A stretch of DNA of 7,162 bases from Candidatus Peregrinibacteria bacterium. Lineage in GTDB: Bacteria; Patescibacteriota; Gracilibacteria; UM-FILTER-43-11. A model generated the notes under the pieces. That model saw only the letters and a program-made list of their open reading frames with translations, was not told the origin of the DNA and searched no databases. Every line of letters starts with the position of its first letter. The first letter of the stretch is position 1. The position numbers were made by a program, and so were the translations under genes. Below are positions 1-5,079 of the stretch, piece after piece. Location of the stretch: assembly GCA_016220125.1 (NCBI GenBank), contig JACRIF010000116.1:1-7162 (forward strand). Direction: 5' to 3'.

Positions 1-152
1 CCGACCACGACCTTGGGGCTTTTGATCCCGATATGGTTGACCAGGTAGCTCGCAAAGGCCTTGCCGATGAGCAGGGCGTTCTCGGCGTTCAATTCGTTGG
101 GGTAGGTTCCGCGGATGTCGTACGCGCGGAAAATGTTTTGGCTTGGTGCCAT
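1..152 (-). CDS. Phosphomannomutase/phosphoglucomutase, N-terminal part only
   Basis: Reading the minus strand from ATG at 152 gives 50 codons that run off the left edge. The start reads MAPSQNIFRAYDIRGTYP, followed by NELNAENALLIGKAFASYLV. The IFRAYDIRGTYP stretch (residues 7-18) is the hallmark N-terminus of the alpha-D-phosphohexomutase family, which moves phosphate between C6 and C1 of mannose or glucose in the cytoplasm and so feeds nucleotide-sugar and envelope glycan synthesis. The visible end (KVVVG) is the beta strand that in this family is normally followed by RD; the catalytic serine loop lies outside the window. The start is fixed by the family N-terminus and by a strong promoter about 26 bases upstream. 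No Shine-Dalgarno is visible. Whether it prefers mannose, glucose or glucosamine phosphate cannot be judged from 50 residues. Confidence 0.92.
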   Translation of the reverse strand, partial: MAPSQNIFRAYDIRGTYPNELNAENALLIGKAFASYLVNHIGIKSPKVVV

Positions 153-177
153 GGGATTGGGTGTTTATATCGCCCCT

Positions 178-205
178 ATTATAGTGGAACTCTGGCATTT
201 GCCAA
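178..205 (-). promoter_or_regulatory. Promoter of the phosphohexomutase gene
   Basis: On the minus strand TTGGCA (200-205) and a perfect TATAAT (178-183) are separated by 16 bases, close to the housekeeping sigma consensus. Transcription would begin near 171, leaving a leader of about 19 bases before the ATG at 152. The -35 box lies inside a small dyad, TTGCC-AATC-GGCAA (199-212), which could be an operator half-site pair, though it is short enough to be chance. Confidence 0.75.
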
Positions 206-231
206 TCGGCAAGGCGTGCGCTCCCATTCGC

Positions 232-261
232 TTGATGGGGCCATGGGGAAACCGATACAAT
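232..261 (+). promoter_or_regulatory. Candidate promoter for the ion-channel gene
   Basis: TTGATG (232-237) and TACAAT (256-261) are spaced by 18 bases on the plus strand. This matches four of six bases at -35 and five of six at -10. If used, transcription would start near 268 and the whole GCTAA repeat array would lie in a roughly 150-base leader ahead of the channel start at 420. It is divergent from, and about 25 bases away from, the phosphohexomutase promoter. This is inferred from the motifs only. Confidence 0.45.
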
Positions 262-271
262 GAAATAGGAA

Positions 272-410
272 TTAGCGTCGTTAGCGGCTTAGCTTCATTA
301 GGATAGGTGCCTAACAAGCTAAAAAGCTAATGAAGCTAACGAAGCTAAAAGGCTAATGAAGCTAACGAAGCTAACAGGCTAAAGATGCTAACGAAGCTAA
401 AAAGCTAACC
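272..410. repeat. GCTAA array with 26-base super-period and inverted arm
   Basis: GCTAA occurs at 318, 326, 335, 344, 352, 361, 370, 378, 387, 396 and 404, so the spacings are 8, 9, 9 repeated without exception. This is a tandem repeat of a 26-base unit with copies at 318-343, 344-369 and 370-395 and a partial copy from 396. Copies 1 and 2 differ at one base; copy 3 is more diverged. The left flank carries the same motif inverted, with TTAGC at 272, 281 and 289 and TTAGG at 298. TTAGCTTCATTA (289-300) is a perfect 12-base complement of 328-339, so the region could fold as a long hairpin. Stop codons arise in all frames, so it is not coding. It fills most of the gap between the phosphohexomutase promoter and the channel gene. 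Confidence 0.9.
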
Positions 411-419
411 CACTGAAAT

Positions 420-1055
420 ATGAACCCTGAAAACGCCAATCACCACACCTTCATCGTTCGCGCCTTTTCGGCCTTCATCGAATGGGGGAATCAGTGGTTG
501 ACCTTGTCGCATTGGATTTTCAAGCCCGACGAGTTCATCTTCGTGAAAGTCGAAACCATGATGATTGTCATCAACACCTTCTGCCTCGGGTTGCTGTTGG
601 TGATCCATTGGGTGCCGAGTGCGTTGCTCCCCTTCATCTACGCTTTTTTTGTCCAGCGCATCGCCGAGTTCGTCATCGTCTATTCTAGGAATTTCATTTT
701 CAAGCGCGGTCGCGTTTACTCTCAGATGCACAGCGACCTGAATCGGGGCGTATGGCTCATCCTCATGTTCTCGTTGAGCCTGGTTCAGATCATTCTGGTG
801 TTCGCCTCGTGGTACCGCGCGATCTCATTCTCGAATCCAGGCGCCTTCTCCCAACCGTTGGGCATTTTGGACAGCGTGTATTTCAGCATGGTCACGTTCC
901 TGACCATCGGCTTCGGGGATATCGTTCCGGTTTCAGCCTCCGCGAAAATCCTCATGATTTCCCAAGGGGTGCTCACGTTCTTCACCATCGCCATTGTCAT
1001 CAACGGCCTCATCTCCACGCATTTCGGGGGCCGCGGGGAATCAGACGTGGATTGA
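420..1055 (+). CDS. Two-pore-helix-type K+ channel-like membrane protein (Ion_trans_2)
   Basis: This 211-residue integral membrane protein should sit in the cytoplasmic membrane and conduct potassium. The pore loop and filter are clear: the segment VTFLTIGFGDIVPV (158-171) contains TIGFGD (162-167), a variant of the K+-channel signature TVGYGD. It is preceded by an outer helix at about 112-135 and followed by an inner helix at about 175-198. That order matches the Ion_trans_2 pore module. Two further hydrophobic stretches (about 46-66 and 67-89) lie ahead of the pore module, followed by a basic loop (RNFIFKRGR, 90-98). The N-terminal 40 residues are amphipathic and unrecognised, and there is no cytosolic RCK/TrkA gating domain. 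The last 15 bases overlap the convergent neighbour. The start at 420 directly follows the GCTAA array and has no Shine-Dalgarno. Ion selectivity is inferred from the filter only. Confidence 0.9.
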   Translation: MNPENANHHTFIVRAFSAFIEWGNQWLTLSHWIFKPDEFIFVKVETMMIVINTFCLGLLLVIHWVPSALLPFIYAFFVQRIAEFVIVYSRNFIFKRGRVYSQMHSDLNRGVWLILMFSLSLVQIILVFASWYRAISFSNPGAFSQPLGILDSVYFSMVTFLTIGFGDIVPVSASAKILMISQGVLTFFTIAIVINGLISTHFGGRGESDVD

Positions 1056-1754
1056 GACCCAGAGGATTCCAATAAGCACGGGTTGGTGGAGGAGGTAGAT
1101 CAGGAGCGAGTGCCGGCCGAGGGTTTCGAGCAGGGGGCTTTGAAGCGGCTCTTTTGAGGGTTCCAGCCATTTCCAATGCTCAAGGAGCCGGCCGACCAAC
1201 GTTCCCGTTAAAACGACCGCAAGCCACGGGAAAAGCGGGAAATAGTCGAGCGTGTAAAAATCCGGCGGGGTGATTCCAAACGGGATGAGAAACGAGGTCT
1301 CAAGATGCAGGCTCGGGAAGCCGATCCACATCGCCAGCGACAAAAAAATCCCGGCGAGGGTCAGGGGGATCGAGGCGATGAGGAGCGAGGCGATGGGAAT
1401 TGAGAAGGCGACCAGATGGAGGATGCCGAACCGCACGAAGGCTTCGGGAACCGCCAGCCAGGTGCCAACGGTCACAAGCAGGGCGGCCCCCAAAACCATG
1501 AGGACGCGGGAGGCCTGCCGTTTCAGGAAAAGAGGGTAGGCCGAATGTCGGTAGGATAGGAACAGCGAAAGGCCGACCAAACTCAGGAATCCGAATTGGA
1601 TGAATCGGGCGAAGACAAGCCACGCCCCCGTGAACACATCCACGGTGCCCAGCGCCATATAATCGACGTCGAACGCGAAATGGTACACCACCATCATCAG
1701 GATGAGGCATCCGCGGAGCGCATCGACCCAATGCAATCTTGAGCCATTGGTCAT
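1041..1754 (-). CDS. DUF1624 / heparan-alpha-glucosaminide N-acetyltransferase-like membrane protein
   Basis: This 237-residue polytopic membrane protein opens with RLHWVDALRG (6-15) followed by MMVVYHFAFD (20-29), a pattern typical of the DUF1624/HGSNAT catalytic family. Other matching family stretches are RFGILHLVAFS (108-118), DYFPLFPWLAVVLTGTLVG (170-188) and LGRHSLLIYLLHQP (212-225). About seven hydrophobic helices can be drawn. Eukaryotic HGSNAT transfers acetyl from cytosolic acetyl-CoA across a membrane onto glucosamine; bacterial DUF1624 proteins are smaller and mostly uncharacterised, but a role in acylating envelope sugars is reasonable. His25 in the YHFAFD motif is a candidate catalytic residue. 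The length is usual for bacterial members. The 3' end overlaps the convergent channel gene by 15 bases. The start has no Shine-Dalgarno and lies just downstream of the heptamer repeat. The family call is firm; the substrate is unknown. Confidence 0.9.
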   Translation of the reverse strand: MTNGSRLHWVDALRGCLILMMVVYHFAFDVDYMALGTVDVFTGAWLVFARFIQFGFLSLVGLSLFLSYRHSAYPLFLKRQASRVLMVLGAALLVTVGTWLAVPEAFVRFGILHLVAFSIPIASLLIASIPLTLAGIFLSLAMWIGFPSLHLETSFLIPFGITPPDFYTLDYFPLFPWLAVVLTGTLVGRLLEHWKWLEPSKEPLQSPLLETLGRHSLLIYLLHQPVLIGILWVSIHV

Positions 1755-1766
1755 TGTGCGAATTTC

Positions 1767-1827
1767 AAGTTACGAATTACGAATTACGAATCAAAAACTC
1801 GTAATTTGAAACTCGTAATTCGTAATT
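1767..1827. repeat. TTACGAA heptamer repeat forming a 15-base inverted repeat
   Basis: Three exact tandem copies of TTACGAA occupy 1770-1790. AATTACGAATTACGA (1775-1789) is perfectly complementary to 1813-1827, with a 23-base loop, so the 80-base gap can form a long AT-rich hairpin. ACTCGTAATT also occurs twice (1797-1806 and 1811-1820). The layout resembles the short tandem heptanucleotide repeats known from cyanobacterial intergenic DNA, though no relationship is implied. It lies after the stop of the coiled-coil gene and before the start of the DUF1624 gene, both on the minus strand. It may act as a weak terminator for the first. It also contains a poor promoter-like pair for the second: TTGATT at 1789-1794, 16 bases, then TAACTT at 1767-1772, minus strand. 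Confidence 0.85.
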
Positions 1828-1834
1828 GAATTAA

Positions 1835-2242
1835 TTATTTCTCCTCTTTCCCGTTGATGAACACTTTCACCGCGCGTTGCACTTGGAGTTTGAAGGGCTC
1901 GCCCTTGATGTTGTAGTCGTAGGTGGAAAGGCTTTGGGTCACGTTGAGCTTGGAGAGGTGCTCGCGGAGTTCGGCGTCCTTTTCCTTGAGGTCGTTTTTG
2001 AGGTTTAGCTCGTCGTTTTTGGCCTGCTCGTAGTCCTTGTCGGCCAAGAATTCATCCTCGATGCGGCGTTTTTCCTCCTCCAGTTGTTCGCTCATTTCCT
2101 TCTTGGCCTGTTTCAGCTGTTTTAGGCGGTCCGAGGTGATTTTGTAGCTTTTCAAAACCTCCTTCACGCCCACGAGCTTGTCTTTCAGCTCGACGATCTT
2201 GGTGAGGGTTTTTTCGATTTCGAGGGGTTTCAGGTCGGCCAT
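1835..2242 (-). CDS. Small coiled-coil protein of unknown function
   Basis: This 135-residue soluble protein matches no family I can name. Residues 5-100 are almost entirely charged heptad-like helix, rich in Lys, Glu, Leu and Asp (for example LKQLKQAKKEMSEQLEEE, 40-57), and should form a long coiled coil or helical hairpin. Residues 105-135 switch to a short beta-like tail with aromatic and basic residues (STYDYNIKG, then FKLQVQRAVKVFINGK). There is no signal peptide and no membrane segment. Its helical head and short tail recall small chaperone or scaffold proteins such as prefoldin, but no diagnostic motif supports that. Strong lysine use with third-position GC fits the neighbours. The ATG at 2242 begins MADLKPLEIEK; no Shine-Dalgarno precedes it. 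It is divergent from the YibE/F gene and followed by the heptamer repeat. Confidence 0.85.
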   Translation of the reverse strand: MADLKPLEIEKTLTKIVELKDKLVGVKEVLKSYKITSDRLKQLKQAKKEMSEQLEEEKRRIEDEFLADKDYEQAKNDELNLKNDLKEKDAELREHLSKLNVTQSLSTYDYNIKGEPFKLQVQRAVKVFINGKEEK

Positions 2243-2271
2243 AGGTTTGTTTTTAGGAAATAGGCCAAACT

Positions 2272-2299
2272 AGCTTACCAGTTGGTGGGGGATTTTCAA
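2272..2299 (-). promoter_or_regulatory. Weak candidate promoter for the coiled-coil gene
   Basis: On the minus strand TTGAAA (2294-2299) is followed 16 bases later by TAAGCT (2272-2277). The -35 is good, but the -10 matches only three of six consensus bases. A start near 2265 would leave a leader of about 23 bases. I see no better alternative in the divergent gap 2243-2343. Confidence 0.3.
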
Positions 2300-2385
2300 G
2301 GGGTTAGGGTGGGCGAAATTCGGAATGCGGATTTCAGGGGGAAATGGTAGCATGGGCGTTGCGGTTCAAATTAATCCAACACATT

Positions 2386-3546
2386 ATGCGCAAGAAGCCG
2401 ATCGGTTCCCATTCGCTTGTCACGTTCGCGGTGCTGGTGGCCTCACTGGTCATGGTGGTTTGGCCTGGGGCGTTGGGTGGGATGCCGAAGCGCGCCGACT
2501 CCAATGCGATCCAGGGAAAAGTGTTGAGGGTGGTCGAGGAAACCGTGGCGCCCGAGGGGGAGATCGAATACCTCGGATCATCCAAGGTTCAGCGCCTGTC
2601 CGTGGGCCTGATCGAAAACGGCAAGAGGCGGGTGGTGTCGGTGCGGAACGAATTTTCGCCGGTGGCGAAAGGGGACACCCTTTATTTGGAGCCCATTTTG
2701 GATGGGGGGCAGGACGAGACGTTTTCCGTGGTCGGCGTTTCGAAGTCGAGGGGGCTGGCCCTCCTGGCCCTCCTGTTCGCCTCGATGGTGGTCCTGGTGA
2801 GCGGATGGAAGGGGATTCGGGCGCTGGTCGGATTGTTGTTCAGCCTGGGGATCATTTTTTCGTTGGTGATTCCCGCGATTTTGCAGGGGCACAACGCGAT
2901 CGGTGTTTCCCTGATCGGATCCATCGTGATTTTGGTGGTGTCCTTTTATGTTTCCTACGGATTCAACCGTAAGATGCTCGCCGCGATCATCGGCATTTCG
3001 CTGTCGCTGTTGGTGGTTGGCATTTTGGCCCAGTTGTCGGTGCATTCCCTCGGATTTTCTGGTTTTTCATCGGATGAGTCGGCGTTCCTGAAACAGGATT
3101 TGGGGTCAGGCATCGACCTGGTGTCGTTGCTCATCGCCGGAATCATGATCGCGGCCATCGGAGTTTTGGACGATGTCGCCATCACCCAGGCCTCCACGGT
3201 GTTCGCCCTCAAATCCGCCAATCCAAAATTGGGAGGCGTTGAGTTGTACCGGAAGGCGATGGGGGTGGGGGGCGACCACATTTCCGCGGTGATCAACACC
3301 TTGGTGTTGGCCTATGCGGGCGCGGCCATGCCATTGATGCTGCTCCTTTCCATGAACGGCGGGGTGCAGATGGGGTACGCCGTGAGCATCGAAGCAGTCG
3401 CCGAGGAGGTGGTGCGCACATTGGTCTCGTCGATTGGAATCGTCCTCGGCGTCCCTTTGACCACAGCCGTTGCCGTCCTAATGGCGCGCGAAGGGGAAGG
3501 GGATTGCGGACCGATGGGGTGCCAAGGGCATTCGCATTCATATTAG
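2386..3546 (+). CDS. YibE/F family membrane protein with Cys/His tail
   Basis: This membrane protein has 386 residues from 2386, or 400 from an in-frame ATG at 2344. Numbering from 2344, a first helix lies at about 23-41. A soluble, mostly beta domain follows (about 55-133; DTLYLEP at 111-117). Then come about seven or eight helices carrying the YibE/F core: GVLDDVAITQAS (273-284), ANPKLGGVELYRKAMGVGGD (292-311), INTLVLAYAGAAMPLMLL (317-334) and AEEVVRTLVSSIGIVLGVPLTT (353-374). The family is widespread in Gram-positives and CPR; its function is not established, and transport has been suggested. The tail ends CGPMGCQGHSHSY (388-400), with two Cys and two His that could bind metal. I prefer 2386 because its upstream bases are A/T/C-rich like the other starts here, and the extra 14 codons look non-coding. 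The 2344 ATG has a G-run only two bases upstream, too close for a normal ribosome site. Confidence 0.93.
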   Translation: MRKKPIGSHSLVTFAVLVASLVMVVWPGALGGMPKRADSNAIQGKVLRVVEETVAPEGEIEYLGSSKVQRLSVGLIENGKRRVVSVRNEFSPVAKGDTLYLEPILDGGQDETFSVVGVSKSRGLALLALLFASMVVLVSGWKGIRALVGLLFSLGIIFSLVIPAILQGHNAIGVSLIGSIVILVVSFYVSYGFNRKMLAAIIGISLSLLVVGILAQLSVHSLGFSGFSSDESAFLKQDLGSGIDLVSLLIAGIMIAAIGVLDDVAITQASTVFALKSANPKLGGVELYRKAMGVGGDHISAVINTLVLAYAGAAMPLMLLLSMNGGVQMGYAVSIEAVAEEVVRTLVSSIGIVLGVPLTTAVAVLMAREGEGDCGPMGCQGHSHSY

Positions 3547-3576
3547 AGGGGAAATAATTCGTACCAGGACCACCTC

Positions 3577-3589
3577 CCCCCTTCGGGGG
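3577..3589. repeat. UUCG-capped GC hairpin
   Basis: Here four or five C:G pairs close over TTCG, with CCCC at 3578-3581 facing GGGG at 3586-3589. C(UUCG)G is one of the most stable RNA tetraloops. It sits about 30 bases after the YibE/F stop and is directly followed by the second hairpin at 3591-3612. Confidence 0.7.
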
Positions 3590-3590
3590 A

Positions 3591-3612
3591 CTCCTCCTCA
3601 TGCGAGGAGGAG
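3591..3612 (+). terminator. 9-bp perfect hairpin, possible terminator of the YibE/F gene
   Basis: CTCCTCCTC (3591-3599) pairs perfectly with GAGGAGGAG (3604-3612) over a four-base loop. It lies 45 bases past the YibE/F stop and is followed by AAACTTTT, which has only four T residues, so it is a weak match to an intrinsic terminator. Together with the UUCG hairpin before it, it could equally be part of a dispersed palindromic repeat. Confidence 0.45.
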
Positions 3613-3649
3613 AAACTTTTGAGTGGTTCATTATAGTCCGAATACAAAA

Positions 3650-3704
3650 TGCACACCCTCGCCCAGACATGGGAGAGGGCTGGCTCCGAACCAGCGAATG
3701 TGCA
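3650..3704. repeat. Palindromic element folding as a three-way junction
   Basis: This 55-base segment pairs almost completely. An outer stem joins TGCACA (3650-3655) with TGTGCA (3699-3704). Immediately inside, CCCTCGCCCA (3656-3665) pairs with TGGGAGAGGG (3670-3679) with one mismatch over a GACA loop. A second inner hairpin spans 3680-3694. Read from the minus strand that one has six pairs, one of them G-U, over a CGG loop. Only 3695-3698 are unpaired at the junction. The sequence style, with CCCTCACCCC and CCCTCTCCCA blocks on the minus strand, recalls REP- or MITE-like intergenic repeats. No gene or transposase is linked to it here. It could also be a structured RNA, but no promoter is clearly placed to make it. 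Confidence 0.7.
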
Positions 3705-3745
3705 GGGCGGAGACGGGGTGAGGGCTCTGAAATGGGTATAATGGG

Positions 3746-3774
3746 TTGCGTCAAAAATGCACTTGGGTGATAAT
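3746..3774 (+). promoter_or_regulatory. Candidate promoter of the MFS gene
   Basis: TTGCGT (3746-3751) and GATAAT (3769-3774) are 17 bases apart. Three of six bases match at -35 and five of six at -10. A start near 3781 gives a leader of about 56 bases. A perfect TATAAT also lies just upstream at 3737-3742, preceded by TGGG, but has no matching -35 box. Either could serve; the rest of the gap from 3705 to 3836 shows nothing else. Confidence 0.45.
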
Positions 3775-3836
3775 CCAGTGATCTGCTTTGCGGGCGGAAT
3801 CATCGGTTCAAAAAACGTATTCATATCAACCTTCCC

Positions 3837-5033
3837 ATGAATAAAAAATTCGTCATCCTCGCCACCGTGTTCGTCGATGTGCTCGGCATGGGCATCATCA
3901 TCCCCACGTTGCCTTTCTATGTGGAATCGTTTGGCGTGTCCGCGTTCACGATTACATTGTTGTTTTGCGTGTTCGCCTTTTTCTCCTTTTTCAGCGCCCC
4001 GTTGCTGGGGTCGCTGTCGGATAAATACGGCCGGCGCCCGGTCATGATCGCGAGCATTTTCAGCACCGCGGTGGGATGGCTCGTTTTCGCCAGTGCCACC
4101 CATCTGTGGCTCCTGTTCCTGGGTCGCACCATCGATGGCTTGGCCGCGGGCAATTTTTCAACAGCTCAAGCCATCATGTCCGATATCGCCAAGGACGAAA
4201 AGGAGCGCGCCAAAAACCTGGGGCTCATCGGCGCGGTCTTCGGGATCGCCTTCGTGGTCGGCCCCGCGATCGGAGGATTGCTCAGTCGCATTTCGCCCAC
4301 CTTTCCCTTTTGGCTGGTCGGTGGCATGGCGACCCTGAACATGCTGAACGCCCTTTTCAATCTGCCCGAAACGCACACGCATCGGAAAACCGAATCCAAA
4401 ATTTCCCTCAATCCGTTTATGCCGATCCTCCGGATTTTAAGGGATCAGGCGATTTTGCCCCGATTCGTGGTCTGGTTCCTGTTCGGTTTCGCGGTCTCGG
4501 TCCAGCAGAGCGTCTTCGCGCTGTATCTGGGCAAGGTTTTCTCGTTCGGCGCGTTCGCTTCGGGCTTGTTCCTCACCGGTGTGGGTGTGATCATCACCTT
4601 GAACCAGGGGTTCCTGCTGTCACGATTTTGGCTAAAAAGGTTCAAGGAGTCTCAGTTGGAGCTTTTGATGACGGGCGTCTTCACCGTCGGATTCGCGCTC
4701 ATGAGCACCTCAATCCTTGGAATTTTTATCGCAGGCTTGATCGGCGTGACATTCGGCCAATCCGTGTTGCGCGTGGTGCTGACCTCGCAGATTGTGGGCA
4801 CGGCGCATGAGCGTCGGGGCGAGGTGCTGGGCGCCATGACCTCGGCCATGTCTTTGGCCATGATCATTGGCCCCTTTTTGGCCGGTGCGCTGTTCGTGTC
4901 GCACGTCCGTTGGCCTTTTCTGATCAGCGGGGCGCTCTCGTTGGCATCGTTGGCGATTTTAATGCTCAATCAAAGGGCAAAGGCGAAAGAGGTGCCGATC
5001 GTCGAGACACCCGGCGACCAGACGTTGATTTGA
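3837..5033 (+). CDS. MFS drug efflux transporter, DHA1 (TetA-like) type
   Basis: This 398-residue protein has 12 predicted membrane helices, the normal size for the DHA1 drug:H+ antiporter group. Helix 1 carries VDVLGMGIIIPTLPF (13-27), with an acidic residue at 14 as in TetA-type pumps. The loop 2-3 motif A is GSLSDKYGRRPVM (58-70). Helix 4 shows LGRTIDGLAAGN (95-106), the motif-B arginine region, and helix 5 shows motif C as GAVFGIAFVVGPAIGG (132-147), typical of exporters. A charged central loop (about 178-208) separates the halves. The second half ends with AHERRGEVLGAMTSAMSLAMIIGP (323-346). It should pump small hydrophobic compounds out in exchange for protons; the substrate is not predictable. 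The C-terminal 20 residues are hydrophilic and cytosolic. No Shine-Dalgarno precedes the ATG. No regulator gene is adjacent. The stop codon overlaps the -35 box of the next gene. Confidence 0.95.
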   Translation: MNKKFVILATVFVDVLGMGIIIPTLPFYVESFGVSAFTITLLFCVFAFFSFFSAPLLGSLSDKYGRRPVMIASIFSTAVGWLVFASATHLWLLFLGRTIDGLAAGNFSTAQAIMSDIAKDEKERAKNLGLIGAVFGIAFVVGPAIGGLLSRISPTFPFWLVGGMATLNMLNALFNLPETHTHRKTESKISLNPFMPILRILRDQAILPRFVVWFLFGFAVSVQQSVFALYLGKVFSFGAFASGLFLTGVGVIITLNQGFLLSRFWLKRFKESQLELLMTGVFTVGFALMSTSILGIFIAGLIGVTFGQSVLRVVLTSQIVGTAHERRGEVLGAMTSAMSLAMIIGPFLAGALFVSHVRWPFLISGALSLASLAILMLNQRAKAKEVPIVETPGDQTLI

Positions 5034-5059
5034 GCTCCGGGGCTCGGCGATGGTATGAT
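5030..5059 (+). promoter_or_regulatory. Extended -10 promoter of the lipoprotein gene
   Basis: TTGAGC (5030-5035) is followed after 18 bases by TATGAT (5054-5059), with the extended -10 dinucleotide TG at 5051-5052. The -35 box overlaps the TGA stop of the MFS gene (5031-5033). Transcription would start near 5066, only about 14 bases before the ATG, which fits the absence of a ribosome-binding motif. Confidence 0.6.
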
Positions 5060-5079
5060 GAGGCAAATAAACTCAACCT

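Noticed and set aside
318..410. GCTAA tandem array as a CRISPR array
   Set aside because: The repeats are contiguous, with no unique spacers between 26-base copies, and no cas gene is present.
1053..1055. UGA read as glycine (code 25), as in Gracilibacteria or Absconditabacteria
   Set aside because: TGA ends the channel, DUF1624 and MFS frames at sensible family lengths, and reading through 1053-1055 would extend the channel antisense across a clear gene.
2344..2385. Extra 14 codons at the YibE/F N-terminus
   Set aside because: The G-run before 2344 is too close for a ribosome site, the codons are unlike the rest of the gene, and the later ATG fits the local start context better. It is not fully excluded.
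2578..3045. Minus-strand open frame of 155 codons inside the YibE/F gene
   Set aside because: It is a shadow of the YibE/F coding frame; the product is Gln/His/Arg-rich without any fold signal.
3650..3704. Cloverleaf-like fold as a tRNA
   Set aside because: It has only 55 bases, three stems instead of four, and no T-loop, D-loop or CCA-end features.
3543..4103. Minus-strand open frame of 186 codons over the MFS start and the palindromic gap
   Set aside because: It runs antisense to the strongly supported MFS N-terminus, and its protein is low-complexity His/Glu/Arg with no recognisable domain.
4076..4810. Plus-strand open frame of 244 codons inside the MFS gene
   Set aside because: It is a frame-shifted shadow of the MFS gene with Arg/His/Gly-rich composition; the in-frame MFS motifs are intact throughout.
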